Source of the DNA: SZUA-584 sp041656035
Lineage (GTDB): Bacteria > Bacillota > Clostridia > Christensenellales > SZUA-584
DNA: 61,673 bases
Reading direction: 5' to 3'
NCBI GenBank assembly: GCA_964586785.1
Contig: CAZPHS010000010.1
Span: 1 to 61,673, forward strand
The notes under the pieces were generated by a model, which was given only the letters and a program-made list of their open reading frames with translations, searched no databases and was not told where the DNA came from. How positions within the stretch are numbered: position 1 is the stretch's first letter; each line of letters opens with the position of its first letter. This document shows, piece by piece, positions 32,202 through 41,811 of this stretch. Both the position numbers and the translations under genes were made by a program.

Positions 32202-33475
32202 TGCTTTCTCATTACCGCGTAAAAGAAACCGTCGGAACCGCAAATATGAGGATATAGAGTGACGGCGGGTTTTTCAAGCGAAAAATTATTGGCGCTTTCA
32301 AGAAACGCGTCTATTACGCCTTCGTTTTCTTCCCTGTTTACCGAGCATGTCATATAAGCGAGTTTTCCTCCGGCTTTAACATAACCGGCGCAGCCTTTCA
32401 GCAAATTTCTCTGCAACACCGGCAAAGCTTCTATATCTTCCTTCTTTCTCTTATATCTTATATCGGGACTGCCCGCCATAAGCCCCATTGCGCTGCACGG
32501 CGCGTCGATAAGCACAACGTCAAAGCAGTCATAAAGCCGCGGCCCAGCTTCGCGCGCGTCACGCAGCGCCGTTTTGGCTTTTACGCCCAACCGTTCAAAG
32601 TTCTTTTTCATCATTTCCACTCTGTGCGGATGAATATCCCATGCGGTTATATCAACGCCGCCCCCCGTCAACGCGGCGGCATAAGCGCTTTTTCCGCCCG
32701 GCGCGGCGCAGCAGTCAAGGAGCTTGTCAGAGGGTTTTATTCCGACGGCCTCAACCGCGCGCATCGCGCTTTTGGACTGCACCGCTAAAAGACCGTCCGC
32801 GAAAAGAGACGTATTCTCGATATTTAAAAACGCGCCTATGTAATATCCATCCTCCGCGCCGCTTTCTTTGCGGGAAAGACCATATTTGTCAAGCGCCGCC
32901 TCAAAATCTTTTTTATTGGTTTTAAGGGGATTCATACGCACATGCGTATCCGTTGAAGCTTTCGCGCCCAGAAGGGCTTCCGCAAATTCGTAGCCGAAGT
33001 CACTTATGTATTTTTCGCAAATCCACAAAGGGCAGCTTTGCCGTATAGAAAGCGCGTAGGCGGTTTTGCCTTCGGGGTATTTTATACCGTCTTTCCCTTC
33101 GGCAAGCGCGCGCAGCGCCGCGTTAACAAAGCCCGCGGAATGGGGTTTAAACTTTTTCGCGAGAGCGACGCTTTCGCTGACCGCGGCGTAGTTTTGAGTG
33201 TCCAGTATCAAAAGCTGGCAAGCGCCGAGCCTTAAAATATTGCGCAGCGCGCCCCGTGCGGATTTTATAAAAGCGCTTAAAGCAAAATCTATGCGCAGCA
33301 GATTTTCCAGCGTTGTACGCACAAGCAGCGAAGCAAACCGTTTATCCTCGGGCGAAAGATTAACGGGCAGATGCTTTTTTAGCGCCAGCGCCGTATAAGC
33401 GCCGTCTCGGGTGACCGCGTTAAGCGCGGCGAGCGCGGCTTCCCTTGCGGCGGTCACGAAAAATCTTTGTCGCAT
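32198..33475 (-). CDS. rsmB: 16S rRNA (cytosine-967-C5)-methyltransferase RsmB
   Basis: 425 residues: N-terminal NusB-like RNA-binding domain (1-130), then the methyltransferase with CCAAPGGKSAYAA, DAPCSAMG (one catalytic Cys) and MTCSVNREENEGVI (the other). Its start overlaps the fmt end by 22 bp. Confidence 0.95.
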   Translation of the reverse strand: MRQRFFVTAAREAALAALNAVTRDGAYTALALKKHLPVNLSPEDKRFASLLVRTTLENLLRIDFALSAFIKSARGALRNILRLGACQLLILDTQNYAAVSESVALAKKFKPHSAGFVNAALRALAEGKDGIKYPEGKTAYALSIRQSCPLWICEKYISDFGYEFAEALLGAKASTDTHVRMNPLKTNKKDFEAALDKYGLSRKESGAEDGYYIGAFLNIENTSLFADGLLAVQSKSAMRAVEAVGIKPSDKLLDCCAAPGGKSAYAAALTGGGVDITAWDIHPHRVEMMKKNFERLGVKAKTALRDAREAGPRLYDCFDVVLIDAPCSAMGLMAGSPDIRYKRKKEDIEALPVLQRNLLKGCAGYVKAGGKLAYMTCSVNREENEGVIDAFLESANNFSLEKPAVTLYPHICGSDGFFYAVMRKQ

Positions 33476-34395
33476 ATCACAAACTTATCGCAAGGCAAGC
33501 ATCTTCCGCGCAGAAAGTCTTGTACCGCCATCCTTTTGCAACACGGGGCTTGAATCTCCGTAACGCGCAAAAGCCCGTCGCCCGTGCCGACGATAAGACC
33601 GCTTTTTGCGTCCGCGCAGACGATACTTGCCGGCTTGGCGCTGCCTTCAACGGCCTGCGCGCTCCAAATCTTAATCAATCCCGCTCCCGTATGCGCGACA
33701 GCGCCCATACACGGGTCGAGCGCTCTTATAAGGTTCGCCGTCTCCTTCGCGCTTTTTCTCCAGTCAATCACAGAAAGAGCGCGCGATAAAGGAGGATAAT
33801 AGCTTGATTCGTCGTCTTTCTGGGGCGTTCGCTCCGCGGCGCCTTCTTCTATTTTTTTGAGCGTTTCCAAAAGAAGCCGTGCGCCTATTAAAGAGAGCTT
33901 TTCGTATAATTCCCCGCCCGTTGTTTTGGAATCTATATCCGTCTCCCGCGCGGATATAATATCTCCGGTATCGAGCCCTTCGTTCATTTGCATTATTGTA
34001 ACGCCTGTGCGCGTCTCACCGTTTATTATAGCCCACTGAACCGGCGCCGCTCCGCGGTATTTTGGTAGCAGAGAAGCGTGTACGTTTACGCAGCCGAATT
34101 TTGGCATATACAGTATCTGCTTTGGGAGTATCTGTCCGTAAGCGGCGGTTATTATTATATCGGGGTTTACGCGTTTTAAAGCGGATTCCCCTTCCCGCTT
34201 TATGCTGTCAAACTGCAAAACGGGTATGCCAAGCCGCGCCGCGAGTAATTTAACAGGCGGCTGACAAACGCGGCGGCCTCGCCCGCTTTTTTTATCCGGC
34301 TGCGTTACCGCCGCCGCTATATCGTATTTGCCGCGCGCAAGTCCTTCCAGGCTTGGAACGGCAAATGAAGGCGTACCCAAAAAAACTATTCTCAT
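33454..34395 (-). CDS. fmt: Methionyl-tRNA formyltransferase
   Basis: 313 residues from the ATG that overlaps the def stop (ATGA), with AAGGGA upstream. MRIVFLGTPSFAVPSL, then the catalytic block NVHASLLPKYRGAAPVQWAIINGE and MQMNEGLDTGDI. It formylates initiator Met-tRNA; the next gene upstream removes the formyl group. Confidence 0.96.
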   Translation of the reverse strand: MRIVFLGTPSFAVPSLEGLARGKYDIAAAVTQPDKKSGRGRRVCQPPVKLLAARLGIPVLQFDSIKREGESALKRVNPDIIITAAYGQILPKQILYMPKFGCVNVHASLLPKYRGAAPVQWAIINGETRTGVTIMQMNEGLDTGDIISARETDIDSKTTGGELYEKLSLIGARLLLETLKKIEEGAAERTPQKDDESSYYPPLSRALSVIDWRKSAKETANLIRALDPCMGAVAHTGAGLIKIWSAQAVEGSAKPASIVCADAKSGLIVGTGDGLLRVTEIQAPCCKRMAVQDFLRGRCLPCDKFVICDKDFS

Positions 34396-34844
34396 TGCGT
34401 TTCCCTTATCATTTTGTCCACAAAAAGTATACCGTCCAAATGGTCTATTTCGTGGCAAAATATACGCGCGACTATATCCGCAACCTCAATTTTATGCTTA
34501 TTTCCGTTCCTGTCCGTATAGCATACTTTTATTATTTGAGGCCTTTTCACCTGCCCGCGCACTCCCACCACAGAAAGGCATCCTTCTTCCTCCAAAGTTT
34601 CACCCGCGCTTTTAGTTATTTTAGGATTTATAAGCTCATATAACTTATCTTCGTATTCAACTATAGCGACCCTGCGCAGCACGCCGACTTGGGGCGCGGC
34701 AAGGCCTACGCCGTCTTCCAAACGCAGCGTTTCCCGCATATCGTCAAGCAGCGTTAAAATATGCTTATTTATTGTTTTTACCTCGCGCGAGATTTTTCGC
34801 AGCGCTTTATTGTCGGCTCCCGTTACGATATCCCTTATTGCCAT
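34392..34844 (-). CDS. def: Peptide deformylase
   Basis: 150 residues with all three metal motifs: GVGLAAPQVG, EEGCLSV (Cys ligand) and HEIDHLDG (two His and catalytic Glu). It removes formyl from new proteins. It sits directly after priA and before fmt, as in B. subtilis. Confidence 0.97.
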   Translation of the reverse strand: MAIRDIVTGADNKALRKISREVKTINKHILTLLDDMRETLRLEDGVGLAAPQVGVLRRVAIVEYEDKLYELINPKITKSAGETLEEEGCLSVVGVRGQVKRPQIIKVCYTDRNGNKHKIEVADIVARIFCHEIDHLDGILFVDKMIRETQ

Positions 34845-34858
34845 TTTTTAATCTCCTC

Positions 34859-37087
34859 TTATATCATGCTCTGCGGATTTATCTCCATACCAAAAACACA
34901 ATCGGTATAACTTTTATTGTCGCTATAAATATATAGCCTTTCGCGCAGCCGCGCAAGAGTGCCGTCATTAAGCGTTTTTATAAGCACCTGCCAGCGGTAC
35001 CGCCCCTCAATCCTTCCGATGGGCGCCTCCCCCGTATCAAAAAGCAGCAGTTTATCCATTATGTCCGAAAACTCTTCCTTGAACCCCTCGGCAAAATCAA
35101 CGCACGCGCAGATAACCTTTTCCCTGTTTTCTCCGGTGAACAAAAACCTTATAAACACCGAGTAAGGCGGCAGCAGCGCCGAGCGCCGTATGCGCATTTC
35201 TTCTTCAAAAAAGCCGGTGTAATCGTGGTTTTGCGCGTAGCGTATGGCGTAATGCTCGGGGCAGCATGTCTGTATAACAACTTTCCCGGGGTCTTTTCGT
35301 CCCGCGCGCCCCGAAACCTGCTCAAGCAGCGAGAACGTCTTTTCCGGACTTCGGTAATCCGGTATAAAAAGCGAGTTGTCCGCCGCTATAACCCCGACGA
35401 GCGAAACTCGGGAAAAATCGAGCCCTTTCGCTATCATCTGCGTGCCTATCATTATATCGGCGTTTCCTTGCCTGAACTGTTCGTAAATTTTTCTGTGCGC
35501 GTCCTTGCCCCGCGTTGTGTCAAGGTCCATCCTTAAAACCCCAGCCTTTGGAAAACGCAGTTTTGTCTGCTCTTCCAGCTGCTGCGTTCCTACGCCGTAA
35601 TGCTTCAAATACGGTCTTTGGCACTTGGGGCACACATTGCCTAATTCGCGCGTTTTTCCGCAATAATGACATAACAGCAATCCCCTGTTTGCGTGATACG
35701 TCATAGTCACTTCGCAATTGTCGCAGTATTCTACGTTACCGCACGCGCGGCACATAACAAAATTAGAATAGCCGCGCCTGTTTAAAAACAGCATAACCTG
35801 TCTGTTTGACGATAACGCTTTACATATTTCATTATACAATACAGATGAAAAAATGGTTCTGTTTCCGCGAATAACCTCGGCGCGCATATCCGCGATTACA
35901 ACCTCCGGCAGACTTAAACCGAAAAGACGGTTAGGCATTTCGACAAGCTGGTATATACCGTTTCTCGCTTTAATATAGGTTTCCACCGAGGGCGTGGCGG
36001 ACGCGAGCACAAGCGCGGCTTTTTCTATGTTGGCCCTCATTCGCGCTATCTCGTGCGCGGTGTATTTGGGGTGCATATCCGATTTATAGCTTGTCTCGTG
36101 CTCCTCGTCTATAATTATTGCGCCTATGTTCCGCAGCGGGGCAAACACCGCCGAGCGCGCGCCTATAACAACCTTCGCGTCTCCCGTCGCCATGCGTTTC
36201 CATTCGTCGTACCTTTCTCCTGCGGACAGCGTGGAATGGTAGACGGCGATATTGCCGCCTATACGCTGCGTAAACATTGCGACAAGCTGGGGAGTAAGAG
36301 AAATTTCGGGAACAAGAACTATTGCGCTTTTGCCTTTTTGCAGACAGTCGTTCACTATGCTTATGTAAACCTCTGTTTTACCGCTGCCCGTAACGCCGTG
36401 AAGAAGGTACTTTCCCGCGGTCGATTGTATTGTGTTTACGGCGCAAAGCTGTTCCTCGGAAAGTTTAAAAGAATCAAGCGCAATATGAGTTTTGCGCGGG
36501 CTTCTAAATACCTTTACGGCGTGTATCGAAAGAAGCCCTTTTTTAACAAGTGCGTCCCGCGCGGAGGCGCTTGACGGAAAAACGCGTTCCAGTTCGGCTG
36601 TTTTTACCGCGCGCTTTTTTTTCATGTATTTTAGAATGCTCAGCTGTTTTGGAGCTTTTGGTCTTCCGTCTTTATAATGCAGCTTTTTTATTGCCTCGTC
36701 GTATTCTGTATCCGAAAGCGGGAAGCGAAGCTCGCGCTCCGTAAGCTCTCTAACGCGCCCGCCGCGCATTTGCGAAGGGAACATGAGCCTTAACGCCGCC
36801 GCCAGAGTGGTATGATAGTATCTGCGCATCATATACGCAAGTTTTATCTGTCCCTCGGTTAAAGCGGCGAAATCGGACAGCACGCTAAAAATGTTTTTTA
36901 AGCCGCCTCCGGTATATTTCGCGGTATCCGAGAGCGCTATAACATAGCCTTCGCGCAGCGTGTTGCCTTTTCCGAAAGGCACCTTTACCCTAAACCCGAC
37001 ATTTAAATTTATATCGTCGGGCACGCGATATTCAAATATTTTGTCTACTTCGGAATTAACGATATCTACAATAACAGACGCGAACAT
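34859..37087 (-). CDS. priA: Primosomal protein N' (replication restart helicase)
   Basis: 742 residues: DNA-binding domain, Walker A HGVTGSGKTEVY, DEEH box, the eight-Cys zinc insertion (CRACGNVEYCDNC...CHYCGKTRELGNVCPKC) and GRAGRKDPG. It reloads the replisome at collapsed forks. It begins 2 bp after the coaBC gene ends. Confidence 0.96.
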   Translation of the reverse strand: MFASVIVDIVNSEVDKIFEYRVPDDINLNVGFRVKVPFGKGNTLREGYVIALSDTAKYTGGGLKNIFSVLSDFAALTEGQIKLAYMMRRYYHTTLAAALRLMFPSQMRGGRVRELTERELRFPLSDTEYDEAIKKLHYKDGRPKAPKQLSILKYMKKKRAVKTAELERVFPSSASARDALVKKGLLSIHAVKVFRSPRKTHIALDSFKLSEEQLCAVNTIQSTAGKYLLHGVTGSGKTEVYISIVNDCLQKGKSAIVLVPEISLTPQLVAMFTQRIGGNIAVYHSTLSAGERYDEWKRMATGDAKVVIGARSAVFAPLRNIGAIIIDEEHETSYKSDMHPKYTAHEIARMRANIEKAALVLASATPSVETYIKARNGIYQLVEMPNRLFGLSLPEVVIADMRAEVIRGNRTIFSSVLYNEICKALSSNRQVMLFLNRRGYSNFVMCRACGNVEYCDNCEVTMTYHANRGLLLCHYCGKTRELGNVCPKCQRPYLKHYGVGTQQLEEQTKLRFPKAGVLRMDLDTTRGKDAHRKIYEQFRQGNADIMIGTQMIAKGLDFSRVSLVGVIAADNSLFIPDYRSPEKTFSLLEQVSGRAGRKDPGKVVIQTCCPEHYAIRYAQNHDYTGFFEEEMRIRRSALLPPYSVFIRFLFTGENREKVICACVDFAEGFKEEFSDIMDKLLLFDTGEAPIGRIEGRYRWQVLIKTLNDGTLARLRERLYIYSDNKSYTDCVFGMEINPQSMI

Positions 37088-37089
37088 AA

Positions 37090-38292
37090 TTATAACGCTT
37101 TGCCGGCGGTATACTGTTTATACAATATATCTACAATGCCGCGGGACAGCTCTTGCTTTTCGGCGCTGCCTAAATCGGTTTTCCGTCCGCCGCGGAAAAA
37201 AAGTTTAATGTTGTTGTAATCAGACTCGAAACCTTCCCCCTGCCGTGAAACATCGTTAAGAGCGACAATATCTAAATTTTTTTCACGCAGCTTACTTTGG
37301 GCGTTCGCGTCGCAATCGTTTGTTTCCGCCGCAAACCCAACGAGAAGCTGACCGTCTTTTTTACGCCGTCCGAGCGTTGTTAATATGTCGTCCGTGCGGA
37401 CAAGCTCTAAAACAGTATTTTCGCCTTTTTTAATTTTCAATTCGCTGTATTCTTTAGGCCTGTAATCCGAGACGGCGGCGGTCATTACAATTATATCGGC
37501 CTCGGCGGACAAGCCAAGCATTTGCTCGTACATAGAGGACGCCGATATAACATTTATAACCCGCGCTCCGTCCGGCGGATTAAGAGCAACCGGCCCCGAT
37601 ACCAAAGTTACATCCGCGCCCCTTTTAACGGCGGCTTGAGCGATGGCGTATCCCATCTTGCCCGACGAACGGTTGGAAAGAAAACGCACTGGGTCTATCA
37701 TCTCCCGGGTAGGTCCGGCCGAAATGAGCATTCGAATATTATGCATATCGCGCCGCGCCGCAAGCACATCGTCCATAAAAGATATTATCTCGTCAGGTTC
37801 TTTCATACGCCCTTCGCCCGTGTCTTTGCAGGCAAGGGCGCCAAAGCCGGTATCCATAACATTGTATCCGCGATTTTTCAACAGCGATAAATTATGCCGC
37901 GTCGCTTCGTCTTTAAGCATTGCCTCGTTCATGGCGGGCGCGAATATCACCGGACACCGCACGGCCAGCAAGGTTGTGGTAAGCATATCGTCCGCAATAC
38001 CGTGCGCGGCTTTCGCAATCAAATCGGCGGTGGCGGGCGCGACAATAAGCACGTCCGCCTTTTTGGCAAGCGAAACGTGATTTACGCTGTATTCACCTTT
38101 ACGGTCGAAAGTATCGGTTAAAACGGCATTGCCGCTTAAAGTTTCGAATGTAACCTCGCCTATAAACTGATGAGCGTTTTTTGTCATCAGCACATGCACG
38201 TCACAGCCTTTTCTTACAAGCGCGCTAACAAGATAAGCGCATTTATAAGCCGCGATTCCGCCCGATAAGCCGACAACAACACAAAGCGGCAT
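37090..38292 (-). CDS. coaBC: CoaBC, phosphopantothenoylcysteine synthetase/decarboxylase
   Basis: 400 residues. N-terminal FMN decarboxylase: GGIAAYK, HVSLAKKADV (catalytic His), PAMNEAML, and the ACKDTGEGRM catalytic Cys loop. C-terminal synthetase: ISAGPTREMIDPVRFLSNRSSGKMG and KIKKGE. Two steps of coenzyme A synthesis. Confidence 0.96.
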   Translation of the reverse strand: MPLCVVVGLSGGIAAYKCAYLVSALVRKGCDVHVLMTKNAHQFIGEVTFETLSGNAVLTDTFDRKGEYSVNHVSLAKKADVLIVAPATADLIAKAAHGIADDMLTTTLLAVRCPVIFAPAMNEAMLKDEATRHNLSLLKNRGYNVMDTGFGALACKDTGEGRMKEPDEIISFMDDVLAARRDMHNIRMLISAGPTREMIDPVRFLSNRSSGKMGYAIAQAAVKRGADVTLVSGPVALNPPDGARVINVISASSMYEQMLGLSAEADIIVMTAAVSDYRPKEYSELKIKKGENTVLELVRTDDILTTLGRRKKDGQLLVGFAAETNDCDANAQSKLREKNLDIVALNDVSRQGEGFESDYNNIKLFFRGGRKTDLGSAEKQELSRGIVDILYKQYTAGKAL

Positions 38293-38298
38293 TATATA

Positions 38299-38499
38299 TC
38301 AGCCTTCCTCCGGCACGATATATGTAATCTTATCATGCAGTATTTCTATCGCCGCCTGCGAAACGGGGTTTTCCTCACATGTTTTTGTAAGCGGCTCCGC
38401 TCCGTCGACAAGCTGCCTGGCTCTTTTCGCCGACTCTATAACAAGCGTGTATCTGCAGTCCGCCTTGTCTTTAAGTTCGCTTACTCCGGGATACATCAT
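38299..38499 (-). CDS. rpoZ: RNA polymerase omega subunit
   Basis: 66 residues. AAGGAG precedes MMYPGVSELKDKADCRYTLVIESAKRARQLVDG, the omega core that clamps the beta' C-terminus. It lies between gmk and coaBC, as in Bacillus. Confidence 0.93.
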   Translation of the reverse strand: MMYPGVSELKDKADCRYTLVIESAKRARQLVDGAEPLTKTCEENPVSQAAIEILHDKITYIVPEEG

Positions 38500-38509
38500 T
38501 TTTATCTCC

Positions 38510-39106
38510 TTAATCGGTAACTTTATTTTCAGTATATCTTACGCTGCGAAGCTTCTCCGCTTCAATAATGCATTCTATGCGGCTTATTACGCTATCGACA
38601 GTATCGTTTACTATAACATAATCGTATTTGTTTTTATACTCCATTTCACTTTTCGCTTTGCCAAGCCTTGATATTATTTGCGCCTCCGTTTCGGTGGCAC
38701 GGCTGCGTATACGCTTTTCCAACTCGGCTAAAGACGGAGGAACAAGAAATATATAAACGGCGTCGGGGCGGTTTTGTTTAACTTGCAAAGCCCCCTGAAC
38801 GTCTATCTCGAGCAGAACATCCCGCCCGCTTTCAAGAGCTTTCTCCACAAAGTTTTTCGGCGTTCCGTATTTATGCCCGAACACGCCGGCATGTTCCAAA
38901 AAAGCGTTATCGGCAATCATGGAATCGAACTTATTTTGGTTTATGAAAAAATAGCTCACGCCTTCTTTTTCACCGGAGCGCGGCTTGCGCGTCGTACAGG
39001 ATACCGAGAGCAGTATATCTTTTCTTTTTGAAATCAGCGTTTTGCACACCGTACCCTTGCCTGTACCCGACGGACCGGACAGCACGATAAGCAATCCTCT
39101 AGTCAT
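38510..39106 (-). CDS. gmk: Guanylate kinase
   Basis: 198 residues with P-loop LSGPSGTGKGTV, the GMP-binding TTRKPRSGEKEGVSYFF and IDVQGALQVK. It makes GDP from GMP. The gene starts 3 bp after remA. Confidence 0.97.
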   Translation of the reverse strand: MTRGLLIVLSGPSGTGKGTVCKTLISKRKDILLSVSCTTRKPRSGEKEGVSYFFINQNKFDSMIADNAFLEHAGVFGHKYGTPKNFVEKALESGRDVLLEIDVQGALQVKQNRPDAVYIFLVPPSLAELEKRIRSRATETEAQIISRLGKAKSEMEYKNKYDYVIVNDTVDSVISRIECIIEAEKLRSVRYTENKVTD

Positions 39107-39109
39107 GCG

Positions 39110-39370
39110 CTATTCCTCAGAATCATCGTCCTTGCTGGACACGCGATGCGCAACCGTTTCAGGCTGTACCGCCGAGAGAATCACATGGTCGCTGTCGGTT
39201 ATTATAACAGCCCTGGTACGCCTGCCGTAAGTCGCGTCTACCAAATTTCCTTTTTGCCGCGCTTCCTGTATAATCCGCTTTATCGGCGCTGACTCGGGGC
39301 TGACAATAGCAATCAGCCTGTTAGCCGAAACAATATTGCCGAATCCTATGTTTATTAGCTTTATTCCCAT
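39110..39370 (-). CDS. remA: Extracellular matrix regulator RemA family (DUF370)
   Basis: 86 residues. MGIKLINIGFGNIVSANRLIAIVSPESAPIKRIIQEAR...LVDATYGRRTRAVIITDSDHVILSA is the RemA pattern. In B. subtilis RemA binds DNA and activates matrix and osmoprotection genes. GGAGG lies upstream. Confidence 0.93.
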   Translation of the reverse strand: MGIKLINIGFGNIVSANRLIAIVSPESAPIKRIIQEARQKGNLVDATYGRRTRAVIITDSDHVILSAVQPETVAHRVSSKDDDSEE

Positions 39371-39384
39371 CAGCTTTCCTCCGT

Positions 39385-40260
39385 TTACTCTATATTTTGA
39401 ATCTGCTCGCGTATTTTTTCAATAAGGCTTTTAGCTTCAACAACCAGCCCGCTGATGCCTGTATCGTATGATTTTGAGCCTATTGTGTTTATCTCCCTGT
39501 TAAGCTCCTGTACCAAAAAATCAAGCTTTCTGCCCGCGGCGCCGCCGTCTTGAAGGGTTTGCTTTATCTGGCCTATATGCGCGCGCAGGCGCACCGTCTC
39601 TTCCGTAATATCCGCGCGGTCGGCCATAAGCGCCACTTCTGTCGCAAAGCGCGCCTCGTCAATATCGAATCCTAAAAGCAGCTCGTTTACGCGCTTTTTC
39701 AGTTTATCGGCATATTCGCCGGCAATTCGTATATTCCGTTCCTCTATTTTTTCACAGACGCCCGAAAGTGTCTCTATGCATTCCTCTATGCTTTTTTTAA
39801 GCTCCGCCCCTTCGCGGGAACGCATGTCTATCAGCGCGTCCACAGCGCCGTTTACCGCCTGGGATAAAATATCTTTAAGCAAATACTCATCCGCCGGTTC
39901 TTCTTCAACAGATATAATATCCGGTATTTTTATTATATGAGACAAAGCCAAATCATCGTTTACGCCCGCTAGAGCCGCGGCCTCCCGCGCCGCTTTAATA
40001 TATGAACGGAAAAGACCTATATCGACAACGGCTTTTTTATCTTCGCCCAAAACCTCGGTGTAGTTTATAAAAATATCAACGCGTCCGCGGGAAAGCTTTT
40101 TCTTGATTAAGCCGCGTATATTATCCTCCGCGAACAAAAGCGTTCGGGGCATCCTTATGTTAATATCTAAAAAACGGTGGTTTACCGATTTTATCTCCAC
40201 GGTAAGCCTTCTGCCGCCGTCTTCCGACTTGGAACGCCCGAACCCCGTCATGCTGTGCAA
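39385..40260 (-). CDS. yicC: YicC/YloC family endoribonuclease
   Basis: 291 residues. MTGFGRSK...VEIKSVNHRFLDINIRMP and the C-terminal GRKLDFLVQELNREINTIGSKS identify YicC. The best start is TTG at 40260 (relatives begin with two residues, Ser, then MTGFG) with AAGGTGG nine bases upstream; the ATG at 40251 has none. It is first in the run toward recG. Confidence 0.93.
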   Translation of the reverse strand: MHSMTGFGRSKSEDGGRRLTVEIKSVNHRFLDINIRMPRTLLFAEDNIRGLIKKKLSRGRVDIFINYTEVLGEDKKAVVDIGLFRSYIKAAREAAALAGVNDDLALSHIIKIPDIISVEEEPADEYLLKDILSQAVNGAVDALIDMRSREGAELKKSIEECIETLSGVCEKIEERNIRIAGEYADKLKKRVNELLLGFDIDEARFATEVALMADRADITEETVRLRAHIGQIKQTLQDGGAAGRKLDFLVQELNREINTIGSKSYDTGISGLVVEAKSLIEKIREQIQNIE

Positions 40261-40301
40261 AAAAATATCGCCACCTTAATCAGATAATCCGTATAAAAAC
40301 G

Positions 40302-40310
40302 ATTATAACA
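40302..40310 (-). promoter_or_regulatory. Extended -10 promoter for yicC-remA-gmk...
   Basis: TG-T-TATAAT on the minus strand, 42 bp before the yicC start. No good -35 is seen, as is common for extended -10 promoters. Confidence 0.5.
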
Positions 40311-40342
40311 CAACCGGAGCAAAATAATAAGCATATTGCTTA

Positions 40343-40369
40343 AAAAAGCTTTCGTTTTTGACGCTTTTT
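40343..40369 (-). terminator. Weak terminator after gatB
   Basis: AAAAAGC and GCTTTTT form a short stem around 13 bases, followed by T on the minus strand. It lies about 12 bp after the gatB stop. Confidence 0.4.
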
Positions 40370-40380
40370 AAATTGCCTCT

Positions 40381-41811
40381 TTATGCTTTATCAAGCTCTT
40401 CACGCACAAGTTCATTTAATACCCGCGGGTTTGCCCTGCCTTTTGTCGCCTTCATTACCTGCCCCACGAAGAACGTTAAAGCTTTCGGCTTTCCGCCCTT
40501 ATAATCGGCCGCCGGACCCGGGTTATCCGCTATCGCCCGCTTTATCTTTTCCCTAAGCTCATCGGTATCGCTTATCTGTTCAAGCCCCTTCTTACGCACT
40601 ATGTCCGCCGGCGCCCCGCCCGTTTTGAACGACTCCTCAAAAACGGCTTTGGCAACGGTAATGTTCACTTTTCCTTCATCGGCCAGGCGCAGCGCGGCCA
40701 CAAGCTGCTCCGGCTTCGCCGGATTATCTTCGGGGGCGATTCCGCCCTCGTTTAGCAGCCGCAGAAGGTCGGAGGTTATAAAGTTGCATAATTTCTTTGG
40801 CTCGTCGTACAGTTTCAGGCACTCTTCAAAAAATACCGCTATATCATATTGCGCCGCAAGAACCTTGGCGTCGTAAGCGGAAAGCCGAAGCCGCTCCGTG
40901 TATCGCTTTTTCTTTGCCTCGGGCAGCTCCGGAAGCCTCTTTTTTATGCCCTCAATCATATCGTCGGTTAAAACCACCGGCACAAGATCGGGGTCGGGGA
41001 AATAGCGGTAATCATGCGCCTCTTCCTTGCCTCTCATTGCGGCGCTTTTTCCGCTCGCGTCGTCGAACCGCCGGGTTTCCTGCCTTAGCGTCTCGCCCTC
41101 CTGAAGCGCTTTTATCTGGCGCTCCCTTTCGGCTTCTATGGCGCGGAAAGCGGACGAAAAGCTGTTTAAGTTTTTCATCTCAACGCGCGTGCCTAATTCC
41201 TCGGCGCCTTCTTCCCGTATTGATATGTTAACGTCGCAGCGGAACGACCCCTCCTGCATTTTACAGTCCGAAACGCCCGTGTACCTTAAAATGCTTCTCA
41301 GCGTTTCAAGAAAAACGCGGGCTTCCTCGGCGCTTCGCAAATCGGGCTCCGTAACAATTTCTATTAGCGGCACACCGCCCCTGTTGTAATCCACCGCCGT
41401 CCCCGCGCATATATCATGCAGCAGTTTTCCGGCATCCTCTTCTATATGTATGCGCGTTATTCTTATACGTTTTTCCGTTCCGCCGGCTTGTATATCAACA
41501 TAACCGTTCTTGCATATAGGCAAATCAAACTGCGATATCTGGTATGCCTTAGGCAAATCGGGATAAAAGTAACTCTTTCTGTCCATTTTAGAAAACTTTA
41601 ATATTTCGCAGTTTATCGCAAGACCGGCAAGCACGGCATATTCGACAACCTTTTTATTGAGCACCGGCAATGTTCCCGGCATACCGAGACACCCCGGGCA
41701 GCAATGCGTATTAGGCGGGCTGCCGAACTTGTTTTCACACCCGCAGAATATTTTTGTGTTGGTTGACAGCTCAACATGAACCTCAAGCCCTATAACCGTT
41801 TCATATTTCAT
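40381..41811 (-). CDS. gatB: Aspartyl/glutamyl-tRNA amidotransferase subunit B
   Basis: 476 residues with the kinase-like core (GLEVHVELSTNTKIFC, CCPGCLGMPGTLPVLN with four zinc Cys, DRKSYFYPDLPKAYQISQ, DYRYFPDPDL) and the helical YqeY tail. With GatA and GatC it converts Glu-tRNA(Gln) to Gln-tRNA. It overlaps gatA by 4 bp. Confidence 0.97.
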   Translation of the reverse strand: MKYETVIGLEVHVELSTNTKIFCGCENKFGSPPNTHCCPGCLGMPGTLPVLNKKVVEYAVLAGLAINCEILKFSKMDRKSYFYPDLPKAYQISQFDLPICKNGYVDIQAGGTEKRIRITRIHIEEDAGKLLHDICAGTAVDYNRGGVPLIEIVTEPDLRSAEEARVFLETLRSILRYTGVSDCKMQEGSFRCDVNISIREEGAEELGTRVEMKNLNSFSSAFRAIEAERERQIKALQEGETLRQETRRFDDASGKSAAMRGKEEAHDYRYFPDPDLVPVVLTDDMIEGIKKRLPELPEAKKKRYTERLRLSAYDAKVLAAQYDIAVFFEECLKLYDEPKKLCNFITSDLLRLLNEGGIAPEDNPAKPEQLVAALRLADEGKVNITVAKAVFEESFKTGGAPADIVRKKGLEQISDTDELREKIKRAIADNPGPAADYKGGKPKALTFFVGQVMKATKGRANPRVLNELVREELDKA